This document shows positions 18,483 through 28,402 of a DNA stretch of 64,000 bases, piece by piece. Every line of letters starts with the position of its first letter. The stretch's first letter is position 1. The stretch covers positions 62,001-126,000 of the forward strand of contig CAVUZG010000004.1 of assembly GCA_963745945.1 (NCBI GenBank), in the 5' to 3' direction. The position numbers and the translations under genes were made by a program. The stretch is from DATFVA01 sp963745945. GTDB lineage: Bacteria; Bacteroidota; Ignavibacteria; Ignavibacteriales; Ignavibacteriaceae. Below the pieces are notes generated by a model. It saw only the letters and a program-made list of their open reading frames with translations. It did no database searches and was not told the origin of the DNA.

Positions 18483-20582
18483 ATGATAGAAAAAAACAAA
18501 AAAAAAATTCTACGATTAATAATAAGATCACAGAAACTTAAGAGAGAATTCCAGAAAAATTTTTCTAAAATAATTGGGGGGGAATATACAACTTTCAGTT
18601 TTATCTCCATTATCATCGGAATTGTAGTTGGTTTAGCTGCAATACTTTTTCATAATTCCATCGATTGGCTGAACAGAATCTTTTTTGACCGACCAGGTTC
18701 CGAACCTTTCATATTTGGAGCAGCGGCTATAATTCTGATTCCTGCTGCAGGAATGTTTATCCAGGCAATTATGATTTTGGGGGCGCCTGATGTCGCAAAA
18801 CATAAAGGTATTCCCGATGTTATTAAAGCTGTGGCATTAAGAGGGGGGTTTATCTCTTTCCGCACAACTCTATTTCATGTAATTGCTCCAATAATCTGCA
18901 TCGGAACAGGCGGTACCGTCGGTCCTGAAGGTCCTGCCGCTCAGTTAGGCGGCGGAATTGCAAGCAAGTTAAGCAGCCTGTTAAGAATCTCAGAGGAACG
19001 TATAAGAATTTTTACAGCGGCTGGTGCAGGTGCGGCAATAGCTGCAATTTTTAATGCGCCGCTTGGAGGAATTTTCTTTGCATTTGAACTCATATTATTA
19101 AACGACTATCACGCTCCGACTTTTGCTTCGCTTATTCTGGCGACTGTTTCTGCCAGCGCAATATCAAGAATATTTCTTGGTAATGTTTCTGTCTTTCATT
19201 TTCATATACAGACAGTTAACTATTCATATCTTTATTTATATGCTGTTCTTGGATTTTTTGCAGGAATCATTTCATTTCTGTTTATCCGGTATTCAAACTG
19301 GCTGCACACAATTTTCAGGAACAAGATTTATAAAAAAAGGGTTCCGCAATGGTTAGGAATGGTAGTCGTCGGCTTGCTTGTCGGGGTCAGCGGATATTTC
19401 TTTAAAGAAATATTTGGTATTGGTTATGAAGCTATAAATGAAATCCTGAAAAGATCTTTAACCTGGCAAATTGTACTTGTAATATTTGTTTTAAAATTTA
19501 TACTTGTTCCTTTGATTTTAAATTCAGGTGGTTTTGGAGGACTATTTGCTCCCTCATTGTTTATGGGAGCATGTTTCGGATATCTGTTTGCTTTTTTGTT
19601 CAATTCGGTATGGGGATTAGATTTAGATACAAGTAAATTCGCGCTGGTTGGAATGGGTGCAGTATTAGGCGGTGCCAACACAATTCCAATCTCTGCAATC
19701 CTGATCATATTTGAAATGACACAGGATTATTCTTTTATACTACCGCTTATGCTTGCAGTAATCATAAGCTCTATGTTTGTTCAAATTGCGTTAAAAGGGT
19801 CAGTTCAGACACAACATTTGGAAGCTGAAGGTTTCAGGATTTCTGAAGGGCGAATGGCGAACTTACTAAGGTCAATAAACGTAAGTGATGTTGAGTTACA
19901 AACGATTGACCTTGTTAATGAAAATACGCCTTTACCTGAATTAATAGTTCAATTGGTGGGAAGTCCTAACAGTTCATTTTATATGGTTAATGACAAAGGT
20001 GAACTTTGTGGTATCATCACAGAAAATGAATTGAGACCAATTATAACTGAATATGAAATTGTTAAAAATGTACTTGTAGCTCGCGACGTTGCTAATCCCG
20101 AAATTACGATCGTTCAAACCAATGACGACCTGGATTATATATTAAATTTATTCGGCAAATTAAATGTAGATCAATTACCTGTAGTTGATTCAAATAATCC
20201 TTCTGAGGTGCTTGGAGCAATCACGCGGCAAAAAGTGATTTCAGTATATAACCGTGAATCTTTAAGGGAAGATCTGGCCTCGGGATTAGCAAAAGAATTA
20301 AAAACCATCGATAGAATAAAACCAATTAAAGTTGCTGCAAATTATTCTATTATGGAAATTAATTTGCCCGAAGCGTTTTTGGGAAAAAGTTTAATGGATC
20401 TTAGATTAAGAAATGCTTACGGAATTGAAGTTCTGATGATAAAACATATAAAGAATGCTTTTGATAGTCAAAATCAATCTGAAATCGTTACACCCGATCC
20501 AAACTATAAATTAAGAAATTTTGATCGTCTGATTGTATTTGGTAAAGATGAAAAACTAAAACAGTTTTTAAGTTTGGGATAG
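18483..20582 (+). CDS. ClC-family chloride channel/transporter with CBS pair and TrkA-C-like tail
   Basis: 699 residues. About ten to twelve membrane segments form the ClC core (about 35-455). The selectivity motifs are visible: GTGGTVGPEGP for the usual GxEGP loop and GGFGGLFAPSLFMGA. Two CBS repeats (about 475-600) follow, then a domain like the TrkA C-terminal ligand domain (LPEAFLGKSLMDLRL...), an unusual extra. The glutamate gate of exchangers is present in GPEGP. It should move chloride or another halide across the inner membrane. The nine-A run just after the start is in frame. Confidence 0.9.
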   Translation: MIEKNKKKILRLIIRSQKLKREFQKNFSKIIGGEYTTFSFISIIIGIVVGLAAILFHNSIDWLNRIFFDRPGSEPFIFGAAAIILIPAAGMFIQAIMILGAPDVAKHKGIPDVIKAVALRGGFISFRTTLFHVIAPIICIGTGGTVGPEGPAAQLGGGIASKLSSLLRISEERIRIFTAAGAGAAIAAIFNAPLGGIFFAFELILLNDYHAPTFASLILATVSASAISRIFLGNVSVFHFHIQTVNYSYLYLYAVLGFFAGIISFLFIRYSNWLHTIFRNKIYKKRVPQWLGMVVVGLLVGVSGYFFKEIFGIGYEAINEILKRSLTWQIVLVIFVLKFILVPLILNSGGFGGLFAPSLFMGACFGYLFAFLFNSVWGLDLDTSKFALVGMGAVLGGANTIPISAILIIFEMTQDYSFILPLMLAVIISSMFVQIALKGSVQTQHLEAEGFRISEGRMANLLRSINVSDVELQTIDLVNENTPLPELIVQLVGSPNSSFYMVNDKGELCGIITENELRPIITEYEIVKNVLVARDVANPEITIVQTNDDLDYILNLFGKLNVDQLPVVDSNNPSEVLGAITRQKVISVYNRESLREDLASGLAKELKTIDRIKPIKVAANYSIMEINLPEAFLGKSLMDLRLRNAYGIEVLMIKHIKNAFDSQNQSEIVTPDPNYKLRNFDRLIVFGKDEKLKQFLSLG

Positions 20583-20677
20583 ATAATTTGTCCGATAATA
20601 TATATTATGTAAACTATTATTTCCGCTAAAATTCTCCAAACCAATAACCATTTCCCTTTTGGTAACCATAAATCCTA

Positions 20678-20884
20678 TCAGAATACATTTTGTAGTTTGA
20701 GGAGAATAAAAATAATAACCAGTATTAAAGCTATCCACAATACCGGGCTTTTTTTCCTTGAGATATGTTTCCTTTGAGATCTGAAACCCAGTTGTCTTTT
20801 TTTTCTTTCAACAGGATCCGTTTCAGGATTATAAAATCTAGGAGTATAATCAAATATTCTATGCCTGGGTTTTTTCATGAACAT
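20678..20884 (-). CDS. Small conserved basic protein with one C-terminal membrane segment
   Basis: 68 residues: a very basic N-terminal half with FDYTPRFYNPETDP and ERKKRQLGFRSQRK, then one hydrophobic segment (VLWIALILVIIFILL). Similar short proteins starting with a TPRFY-type motif are common in the Bacteroidetes group, where some are wrongly named riboflavin synthase subunit beta. Nothing suggests a flavin function. It follows ftsY by 16 bases on the same strand and ends before an AT-rich gap facing the ClC gene. Confidence 0.72.
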   Translation of the reverse strand: MFMKKPRHRIFDYTPRFYNPETDPVERKKRQLGFRSQRKHISRKKSPVLWIALILVIIFILLKLQNVF

Positions 20885-20900
20885 GGATATAACACCTTAA

Positions 20901-21842
20901 TTAATTCTCAAACAAGGCTGCAACAAATAATTCCGGGCTAAAAGTCTGAAGATCATCAATACCTTCTCCAACACCAATATATTTAACTGGAATCTGTTGT
21001 TTTGAACATATTTGAAAAACTACGCCGCCTTTGGCTGTACCATCAAGTTTTGTTATTACCAAACCGGATATATCAGTAACTTTTGAAAATTGTTCCGCCT
21101 GTACTAAAGCGTTTTGACCAGTTGTTCCATCCAAAACCAAAAGGGTTTCGTTGGGAGCATACTCAATAATTTTTCCCGAAACACGTTTGATCTTGTTTAG
21201 TTCCTCCATTAAATGAGCTTTATTGTGTAATCTTCCGGCAGTATCAATTAAAACGATATCAAATTTCTCTTTCACAGCTTTTTTAATTGTATCAAAAGCG
21301 ACAGAGGACGGATCGGCACCATTTCCTTTATGTAGGATCTCAACCCCGGCTCTTTCCGCCCAAATATCAAGTTGTTCATTTGCGGCAGCCCGGAATGTAT
21401 CGGCAGCTGCAACTATAACTTTTAAACCGGCTTTCTTAAAATTATAGGCAAGTTTCCCAATTGTAGTCGTCTTCCCTGCTCCGTTAATACCCACAACAAG
21501 TATAACATAAGGTTTATGTTTTGAAATTTCTTCACCATTCATTCCGGTTTTTTTTTCTGTCTTGAGAACTTCAATCAATTCTTTTTTCACAGATTCAAGT
21601 ATGTGTATTTTACTTCTGTCTTTTTCTTTGTGAAGCCTTTCACGCGAACTTTCAATTATTTTTTCAGTTGTTTCGAATCCTATATCAGATGTTATAAGTA
21701 TCTCTTCGATTTCATCCAAAGTTTTATCATCAAGTACTGCTTTACGTGTAACTGTCTCACTTATAGTATTAACTATTTTAGAACGGGTTTTAGATAGTCC
21801 GCTTTTAAGTTTTGAAAAATTAATATTATCAAACAGATTCAT
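20901..21842 (-). CDS. ftsY: Signal recognition particle receptor FtsY
   Basis: 313 residues, short N-terminal region (no long acidic A domain), NG domain. G1 reads GINGAGKTTTIGKL, the insertion box and DTAGRLHNKAHLMEEL (G3) and TKLDGTAKGG (G4) follow. It docks SRP-ribosome complexes at the membrane. The ATG overlaps the 3' end of pgsA by 14 bases. Confidence 0.97.
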   Translation of the reverse strand: MNLFDNINFSKLKSGLSKTRSKIVNTISETVTRKAVLDDKTLDEIEEILITSDIGFETTEKIIESSRERLHKEKDRSKIHILESVKKELIEVLKTEKKTGMNGEEISKHKPYVILVVGINGAGKTTTIGKLAYNFKKAGLKVIVAAADTFRAAANEQLDIWAERAGVEILHKGNGADPSSVAFDTIKKAVKEKFDIVLIDTAGRLHNKAHLMEELNKIKRVSGKIIEYAPNETLLVLDGTTGQNALVQAEQFSKVTDISGLVITKLDGTAKGGVVFQICSKQQIPVKYIGVGEGIDDLQTFSPELFVAALFEN

Positions 21843-22401
21843 ATTTTCCCCTTTTTAAAAATTCCATAGCGCGAATCACATAAGCAATTAATGATACAAA
21901 AATCAGTATTATGCTTGTACTATATAATGATAAATACACAAACGATGATTTTGTTAACCCAATAACCAGCAGTAAAATAATAATACCAATATTTATTACA
22001 GTGATTTTTCCCAATACGTTTGAAGGTAAAACTCTTCCTATTTTTTTCGCAACGAAAATTCCACCAATAAAAATCAAGATATCCCGTCCAATGATCATAA
22101 GGAAATAATAACCTGGAATTTCTCCCATTAGAAATAACTTTATTATTATTGCGCCGACGGCAACCTTGTCAGCCAGGGGATCAATTATTTTACCAAATTC
22201 AGTAACCTGGTTGTATTTCCTTGCAATGTAACCATCAAGTATATCTGTAACAGCTGCAAATACACAGATGAGAAAAATTATTATCCTCATATTCGGGTCA
22301 TAAAGGTAGCCGAGGAGATACCAGAGAGGGACTGCAAGTACTAACCGAAGCATCGATAATAAGTTGGATGGAGTCGATATTTCTTCAATTGTAAATTTCA
22401 T
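21829..22401 (-). CDS. pgsA: CDP-alcohol phosphatidyltransferase (phosphatidylglycerophosphate synthase)
   Basis: 190 residues, polytopic membrane enzyme. The family signature is complete: Asp56-Gly57, Ala60-Arg61, Gly70, Asp74 and Asp78 in LDGYIARKYNQVTEFGKIID and PLADK. It makes phosphatidylglycerol phosphate from CDP-diacylglycerol and glycerol-3-phosphate. The exact alcohol is inferred from size and position. ATG overlaps the subtilase TGA by four bases (ATGA). Confidence 0.9.
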   Translation of the reverse strand: MKFTIEEISTPSNLLSMLRLVLAVPLWYLLGYLYDPNMRIIIFLICVFAAVTDILDGYIARKYNQVTEFGKIIDPLADKVAVGAIIIKLFLMGEIPGYYFLMIIGRDILIFIGGIFVAKKIGRVLPSNVLGKITVINIGIIILLLVIGLTKSSFVYLSLYSTSIILIFVSLIAYVIRAMEFLKRGKYESV

Positions 22402-25400
22402 CGGATGACTGCAAACTTACCTATTTTTTCTTCAACTTCATTATCAGAGTCATCCAATCTTACTATTCGGTAAATATATATTCCGCTTCCTAATTCTTTT
22501 CCGGATTCATCCTTCATATTATAGTCAACTCCCCCGTTACCGTCAGTTTCAGAAAGTTCGAATATTCTCTCTCCGCTTAGCTTCCAGATTATAATTTTTG
22601 CTCTTTTAGGAAGATTTGCAAATGTCATTTTCCCAGAAGTAACTTTTGCAGGATTCGGATATACATAGACATCAGATAAATTCTGGGCGTATCCTGTAAG
22701 AACTATATAACTGCCCGCACCCGAATTAATTATTATTCCGTCAGAGGAAACAAGGTTTAATATCCGGAGCCTGTACTCCTTTCCTATAGAACCAACAGGA
22801 TGATTACCCTTTAGATTGAGGTAAATAATTTTTGAATCAGTAGCGTCTATATCTACTGAGGTAACTTTATTTGCTGGATCAAAACTATAGTTATTAATAT
22901 TCTTGGCTTCGGTTTCTTTAACAGTCTTATTAAACACAATCTTTATTTTATATGGATCAATAATTTCAAATGAACTGACAAAAAATTCTTCAGGTGTATT
23001 AACAGAATCGATATTAAATAAAGTTGTGTCTGTTGAAATCGGTGAGCCATAATAATCTTTAAGTTTACTTACTATCAGAGTATTTTGTCCCACAGGAATA
23101 TTACTATTAAAAGTCAATATATATGAATACTGACTTGCAGGTGATACAGAATTGGGATAACCGACACCAACAACTTTAAATGATTGGAGATTTTCTATAG
23201 TATTATTAACTCGTTCAGAAAATGTTACCTGGATGTTTTTTCTTGTCTGACCAATAACTGAAACAATTTTACCGGGTGTATGAGCGTAAACTTTAATTGC
23301 AAAACTTAAACTGGATAACGGGTCAGGTTTAGATACGTCATATCCCTGAATTGCATAAAAATAATTTGTTCTTGCCTGGACAGGTGAATCAGAATAATCT
23401 TGTGTTGCGGAAGAATCAATCAGTATTAATGAATCTTTACTTAATCCCCGGTAAATATAATAATATTGTCCTGAGCCGCTCCAGCTCAAATTTATTGAAG
23501 TTGAATCAATGCTGTACCCTGAAAGATTGTATGGTGTGCTTGCTTTATTCGAAGCTGCAAATTCGATAAATCTTATTCCGGTTTCAGTAGGGAAAGCAAC
23601 TTCAGGGACATTGTCTTTATTCAAATCACCAACAAAGATTGAATTGGAATTAATATTTTCCTTATATGAAATTATTTTTACTTCACCTTGCTCATCTTTA
23701 AAGATATAAGAATAGGGAAAAACGAAAAGTATAAGTTCATCTACCCCATCATTATCTATATCTGCAAAGCGAATACTGTTTTCTATATCCCTGAAAGTTC
23801 CTCCGCCCGCAAACTCAGTAGAAGCATCAACAAAGGATTGTTGATAGATTAAATTCAGAGAATTGTTCGAATATTTATAGACATTTAAAAGGTAAAATGG
23901 AGCAATATCAAAAGCACCAAGTGAGTGTAGCAAAACAGCAATTTCTTCCTTACCATCACCGTCAAAATCACCGGCAGTTAAAAATTCTGCTGAGGACATA
24001 AAGAAAGTAGAATCCTGCAAGAATTTCTGGTAGCCGCCATTGCCATTTGATTCATAACTAAGAATATCACCATCTTCATCTATTGTCCAGAATTCTTTCC
24101 TGCCATTATTGTTCAAATCCGTGATGGCAACATGTGGAACTCCCAGGTAGTTACCATTAAATCTTTCCGGAGTAAAATTAGAAAGTTTTGTTGTTGAAGC
24201 CACAGTGAAATCATTATTAAATTTCCAGATATAAATGCTCGTATCTGTTTTCTGATTAAATGCAATTATTTCGGAATTCCCATCTCCATCAAGATCCACT
24301 GCTTTAGCCGGCCAGAAAGTATCCGATGAATCAGTAAATTTATTTTGAAGATTAAAGGAAGAGGGATTTAATTGCTCATCAATATATCCAGTTCCCACAT
24401 TGGAACTTAGTAAATCAACTTTCCCGTTATTATTAAAATCTCCAACATCTCTCGGTAATTTATTTTTTATAGAATCGACCGAAACGAAGTTGTTGTTGTT
24501 CAGTTTATACAATGAATAATAAACGTCCTCCGAGTTATAAAATTTTCTTGCCAGGATCTCGTTGAAATCATTCGATAAAAAATTCGTGGGGTTTTCAAAT
24601 ATTGAACCCTTTGGAAGGCTAAACGGCTGAAGATACTCAGCAGCTAATTCAGCATTATAGTCAGTGTGAATATTAAAGATTGAATCCTGCCCTGAGCTAT
24701 TAAGAATTGTAGTTTTTAAGCCTACAAGATTTTCAGCCTGAAGATAAACTTCATAAACTGAATTTTGATCAACTAATTGTTTGGGTATAAATCCGTAATG
24801 AAGATATTTTACAAACTGATTATTTGTATTAAAACCATCCAAGGTTATAAAGTTAAATTCACCACTGCTTCCTAATTCCCTGTAATACATTTTTGTTACA
24901 CAAGGTTGATTAGTATAAACTGAAGCGAGTATTGTAGTTTTTTCTCCGTAGAATGCTGATCCAAGATTTACAAGAATCGTTTGTGGATTGGTACGAATAA
25001 TATTAAAATTAACTCTTTCTTCCAGAGTTCTTCCATTGTTTAAATTGACCAGAATCCTCAACCCGTAAACCGAATCTGGTAATTGAGAGACATCAAGTGT
25101 ATAAATCTTTTGGTTAGCAAACTGATTCCTCCCGTCAGGAATAAGAGAAATCCAGGTATCCGGGTTCAATCCATATCCGTAATCAAGCTGATAATTAACG
25201 AAATAAGGAGAAAGAACCGTAGCAGTTATTTGTATTGAATCATCCTTAGTAGAAAAATCCTGTGTTGGATGTTCAAACTTAATTATTGAAGGTGCACCAA
25301 TATTAAGAGCATTAAATAAATTTAATCTGCCTGCGCCGGTGTAGAGGTCCCAGCCAGGCGTTCCGATATCATCTGATGAACTTTTAAGGATTTGTTTAAC

Positions 25401-26630
25401 TTCCTCATTTGAGAATGAATTCCTGGAAAGAATCAAAGCTGCTGCTCCTGAAACAAAAGGTGAAGACGCTGAGGTTCCTGAAACATATGCATAACTATTA
25501 TTCATTGCAGTAGTAAATATTTGGGTGCCCGGTGCCATTAAATCAAGTGTAGACCCGTAATTTGAATTCGATGAACGATAATCCTCCTGAGTTGAATTAC
25601 CCACACATATTACCTCTGAATAGCCTGAAGGATAATGAGGTGCATCGGAACCGGAATTACCAGCTGATCCAACAAGCACTATGTTTTTAGAATATGCATA
25701 TTGAATAACATCTCTTAAAACGAAAGAAAAAGAATTGTCTCCGAAACTCATATTTATTACTTTAGCATTCATTTGAACTGCGTAAAGAATAGCCGCAGCA
25801 ACGTCATCTTCTTCACCATAACCTCCCGGATCAAAAGCACGGCAATTTAAAATCTTTATATTAGGCGCCGCTCCTGCAATTCCGGTAATATTATTTGTTT
25901 CTGCTGCTGCAATTCCTGCTATGTAAGTTCCATGACCATATTCATCCATTGGATCATTATCCCAGGTTAAATAATCTCCGCCGGAGGAATCGAATGGAAA
26001 ACCAACTCTATCTGTAAAATCCCAGCCCTGGTAGTCATCAATAAATCCGTTGTTGTCATCATCAATCCCATTTGACCTTTTATCGTGTCCGTTTGCATCG
26101 GTTCCCATTTCACCGGGATTTAATTTTATTTTATTATGAAGATCCGGATGAGTATAGTCAATACCTGTATCGATTATTGCCAGCAAAACAGAATCAACAC
26201 CTTCTGTTATATCCCACGCGTCAAATGCATCAATTTTTGTTAAAGCCCATTGGTTCTGAATTAAACTGTCATTAGGAGTTAATTCCATCTGGTAAGTATG
26301 TGATGCTTCTATATATTCAATCGAAGGATCATCATTCTGAATTGCAAGGAACGAGGATTCATTAATGTTTTTATCATAAGTTACTTTGATAATTCTCCCG
26401 AGAATTTCATCCTGCTTTACTATTCCTTTTGCAAGGTAGTTTACTTTTGGTGACAGATTTGAAAAACTGAAATTTTTTCCCGCAGGAAGAAACTTTTGTG
26501 TTTGTACTTTACTTTCTATTTCCTGTTTGGATATATAGCTTTTATATTTTATAAAATATGTTGATTGTGGAAACAGAAGTGAAGTGAACAAAAAGGAAAA
26601 AATTAAAAATAGCCCCGTTTTATAATTCAT
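22398..26630 (-). CDS. Secreted subtilase (S8) with beta-propeller-like repeats and sorting domain
   Basis: Open frame runs to 26738, but the start is set at the ATG at 26630, which has AAGGAGAT just upstream and gives a signal peptide (LFLIFSFLFTSLLFPQ); the longer version would run inside purF. About 1410 residues. Catalytic triad: Asp at about 153 (AIIDTGIDYTHPDL), His at about 232 (YGHGTYIAGIAA), Ser at about 386 (SGTSASSPF). FG-GAP/VCBS-like repeats (DVGDFNNNGKVD, AVDLDGDGNSEI, GDFDGDGKEEIA) lie at about 690-1000, then fibronectin-like segments and a C-terminal sorting domain (VYVYPNPAKVTSG... to KIGKFAVIR). It should be exported by the Sec and type IX systems and anchored at or released from the surface. 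It overlaps purF by 11 bases. Confidence 0.9.
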   Translation of the reverse strand: MNYKTGLFLIFSFLFTSLLFPQSTYFIKYKSYISKQEIESKVQTQKFLPAGKNFSFSNLSPKVNYLAKGIVKQDEILGRIIKVTYDKNINESSFLAIQNDDPSIEYIEASHTYQMELTPNDSLIQNQWALTKIDAFDAWDITEGVDSVLLAIIDTGIDYTHPDLHNKIKLNPGEMGTDANGHDKRSNGIDDDNNGFIDDYQGWDFTDRVGFPFDSSGGDYLTWDNDPMDEYGHGTYIAGIAAAETNNITGIAGAAPNIKILNCRAFDPGGYGEEDDVAAAILYAVQMNAKVINMSFGDNSFSFVLRDVIQYAYSKNIVLVGSAGNSGSDAPHYPSGYSEVICVGNSTQEDYRSSNSNYGSTLDLMAPGTQIFTTAMNNSYAYVSGTSASSPFVSGAAALILSRNSFSNEEVKQILKSSSDDIGTPGWDLYTGAGRLNLFNALNIGAPSIIKFEHPTQDFSTKDDSIQITATVLSPYFVNYQLDYGYGLNPDTWISLIPDGRNQFANQKIYTLDVSQLPDSVYGLRILVNLNNGRTLEERVNFNIIRTNPQTILVNLGSAFYGEKTTILASVYTNQPCVTKMYYRELGSSGEFNFITLDGFNTNNQFVKYLHYGFIPKQLVDQNSVYEVYLQAENLVGLKTTILNSSGQDSIFNIHTDYNAELAAEYLQPFSLPKGSIFENPTNFLSNDFNEILARKFYNSEDVYYSLYKLNNNNFVSVDSIKNKLPRDVGDFNNNGKVDLLSSNVGTGYIDEQLNPSSFNLQNKFTDSSDTFWPAKAVDLDGDGNSEIIAFNQKTDTSIYIWKFNNDFTVASTTKLSNFTPERFNGNYLGVPHVAITDLNNNGRKEFWTIDEDGDILSYESNGNGGYQKFLQDSTFFMSSAEFLTAGDFDGDGKEEIAVLLHSLGAFDIAPFYLLNVYKYSNNSLNLIYQQSFVDASTEFAGGGTFRDIENSIRFADIDNDGVDELILFVFPYSYIFKDEQGEVKIISYKENINSNSIFVGDLNKDNVPEVAFPTETGIRFIEFAASNKASTPYNLSGYSIDSTSINLSWSGSGQYYYIYRGLSKDSLILIDSSATQDYSDSPVQARTNYFYAIQGYDVSKPDPLSSLSFAIKVYAHTPGKIVSVIGQTRKNIQVTFSERVNNTIENLQSFKVVGVGYPNSVSPASQYSYILTFNSNIPVGQNTLIVSKLKDYYGSPISTDTTLFNIDSVNTPEEFFVSSFEIIDPYKIKIVFNKTVKETEAKNINNYSFDPANKVTSVDIDATDSKIIYLNLKGNHPVGSIGKEYRLRILNLVSSDGIIINSGAGSYIVLTGYAQNLSDVYVYPNPAKVTSGKMTFANLPKRAKIIIWKLSGERIFELSETDGNGGVDYNMKDESGKELGSGIYIYRIVRLDDSDNEVEEKIGKFAVIR

Positions 26631-28101
26631 ATATCTCCTTTTTAAAGTTAATATCAACCTTTGTGGGATAATCGCCTGAGAAACAGGCAGTACAAAAGTT
26701 TTCTGAATTTGCTTCTGAAACTGCTTCAAGCATTTCATCGATCGTTAAATATTCAAGGCTGTCTACTCCAAGATATTTTTGAATTTCCTTTATATCTCCA
26801 TTCATCTGGTTAGCAATTAGTTCCTCCCTGCTCGGGAAATCCATTCCATAAAAACAAGGATGTTTAATTGGCGATGATGAAATTCTAACATGTATCTCTT
26901 TTGGATTAGCTTCTTTAATGAGATTAACAAGTTGTTTTGAAGTAGTTCCTCTGACTATTGAATCATCCACCATTACAATAGTTCTGCCTTCAAGCACTCC
27001 TTTTACGGTATTAAATTTAAATCTTACTCCGAGTTCACGTTTCTCCTGACCCGGTTGTATGAATGTTCTGCCAATATAGTGACTCCTGATCAGACCTATT
27101 TCAAGTTTTGAATCTATTCCCTGCTTTTCAAGTTCTCTCTCATAACCGAGAGCAGTTGTGTTAGAACTATCAGGAACACTTATTACAATTACTTTCTCAC
27201 CATCTTTATCTGTAACTGGATATTTTTTTGCAAGAATTTTTCCAAGCCTCCTTCTCATCTTATCAACGTTATGTCCGAATATAAAACTATCGGGACGTGA
27301 AAAATATATGTATTCAAATATGCAATGCTTTTGTGGATATTGCTCAGGTTTAATCTGGTAAGATTTTATTTCATTATTTTGGTAGGCTTCTTCATCAATC
27401 ACTATTAATTCACCCGGCTCAACTTCTCTTACAAAATTTGCTGTAAGCAGATCGAATGCACATGTTTCTGATGCAACAACAAATGCATTATTAAGTTTAG
27501 CAATTGATAATGGTCTGAACCCGTATGGATCACGCGCTGCTATTAATTTGTCATCAGTTAAAATTGTCAGACAATAAGCACCTTCTAATTTTTGTAATGC
27601 TTCTTTTATCTGGTCAACCTGGTTATTAAGTCTGCTCCTAGCAATAAGATGAAGAATTACTTCGGTATCGCTTGTTGTTTGAAAAATTGCACCCTCATCA
27701 ACAAGTTCTTTTCTTAGTTCATTTGCATTTGTAAGATTGCCATTATGTGCAACCGCAAGATTTCCCATCCTGTAATTAACTACAAAAGGCTGTATATTTT
27801 TTATTGATTTCGAAGAACCAGTTGTTGAGTAGCGGTTATGACCAATTGCTTTATTGCCGGGAAGTATATTTTTAAATATTGATGAATCTGCAAAAACTTC
27901 TGAGACAAGACCTTCTCCTTTATGAACATTAAAAATCGAGTGACCTTTTCCATTAATTGATTCAGTGACTATTCCGCATGCCTCCTGTCCCCGGTGTTGC
28001 AAAGCATGAAGACCGTAGTAAGTATTCAAAGAAGCTTTCTCTGTTCCATAAATACCCATGACACCACAAAAACATTTCGGTTTGTCCGATTGTATTATCA
28101 T
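26620..28101 (-). CDS. purF: Amidophosphoribosyltransferase
   Basis: 493 residues. An 11-residue propeptide-like start precedes the Ntn-hydrolase nucleophile Cys in FCGVMGIYG, followed by HALQHRGQEA and the glutaminase domain. The C-terminal half is a type I PRTase with the PRPP loop VIVMVDDSIVRGTT. A C-terminal Cys-rich element (FCTACFSGDYP) matches the iron-sulphur-containing or Bacillus-type subfamily, where four cysteines hold a 4Fe-4S cluster. It makes 5-phosphoribosylamine, the first step of purine synthesis. Reads away from tRNA-Pro, same strand. Confidence 0.95.
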   Translation of the reverse strand: MIIQSDKPKCFCGVMGIYGTEKASLNTYYGLHALQHRGQEACGIVTESINGKGHSIFNVHKGEGLVSEVFADSSIFKNILPGNKAIGHNRYSTTGSSKSIKNIQPFVVNYRMGNLAVAHNGNLTNANELRKELVDEGAIFQTTSDTEVILHLIARSRLNNQVDQIKEALQKLEGAYCLTILTDDKLIAARDPYGFRPLSIAKLNNAFVVASETCAFDLLTANFVREVEPGELIVIDEEAYQNNEIKSYQIKPEQYPQKHCIFEYIYFSRPDSFIFGHNVDKMRRRLGKILAKKYPVTDKDGEKVIVISVPDSSNTTALGYERELEKQGIDSKLEIGLIRSHYIGRTFIQPGQEKRELGVRFKFNTVKGVLEGRTIVMVDDSIVRGTTSKQLVNLIKEANPKEIHVRISSSPIKHPCFYGMDFPSREELIANQMNGDIKEIQKYLGVDSLEYLTIDEMLEAVSEANSENFCTACFSGDYPTKVDINFKKEIYEL

Positions 28102-28184
28102 CAGGTTTTAACCTACTTTATTGAAAAGAAGTGCAAATTTAAGCAAATATTCTAAACTTTATTAGTAAAAATAGAATGATACAG

Positions 28185-28214
28185 AAAAATAAAAAAGGTA
28201 CTATTTAAAGTACC
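28185..28214 (-). terminator. Hairpin with U-tract upstream of purF
   Basis: On the minus strand GGTACT (28214-28209), loop TTAAAT and AGTACC (28202-28197) are followed by TTTTTTATTTTT. It is a standard terminator but it follows no gene: only tRNA-Pro and its own terminator lie upstream. It could end a short transcript of about 75 bases or attenuate purF. Confidence 0.45.
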
Positions 28215-28290
28215 CACAATACTTTATACTATGTAGAGTTAGAAGTCATACTGCAGGTTTGAATTACAAAGTTTGATTGAAGTTATTAAT

Positions 28291-28320
28291 AAAAAAAAGC
28301 AGCCGATTAAAGCTGCTTTT
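28291..28320 (-). terminator. Rho-independent terminator after tRNA-Pro
   Basis: On the minus strand the nine-base stem AAAAGCAGC / GCTGCTTTT (28320-28312 and 28303-28295) has an eight-base loop and runs into eight T (28298-28291). It starts at the CCA end of the tRNA and is the clear end of that transcript. Confidence 0.82.
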
Positions 28321-28396
28321 GGTCGGAACGGCGGGATTTGAACCCGCGACCACCTGAACCCCATTCAGGTACGCTACCGGGCTGCGCCACGTTCCG
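28320..28396 (-). tRNA. tRNA-Pro (anticodon GGG)
   Basis: The 77-base cloverleaf includes an encoded CCA. The acceptor stem CGGAACG / CGTTCCG pairs perfectly, the D-arm starts GGCGCAGCC, the anticodon stem CCTGA / TCAGG encloses the loop ATGGGGT (anticodon GGG, U33 present), and the T-arm GCGGGTTCAAATCCCGC is canonical. It follows the MerR gene by six bases, so it is probably in the same transcript. Confidence 0.97.
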
Positions 28397-28402
28397 GAAT
28401 TT

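Noticed and set aside
20583..20677. Terminator between the ClC and small-protein genes
   Set aside because: The only dyad is the pure AT palindrome near 20594-20607, without GC pairs, so no terminator is claimed.
26631..26738. Upstream extension of the subtilase reading frame
   Set aside because: It would lie wholly in the purF coding region with no signal peptide; the ATG at 26630 has both a ribosome site and a signal peptide.
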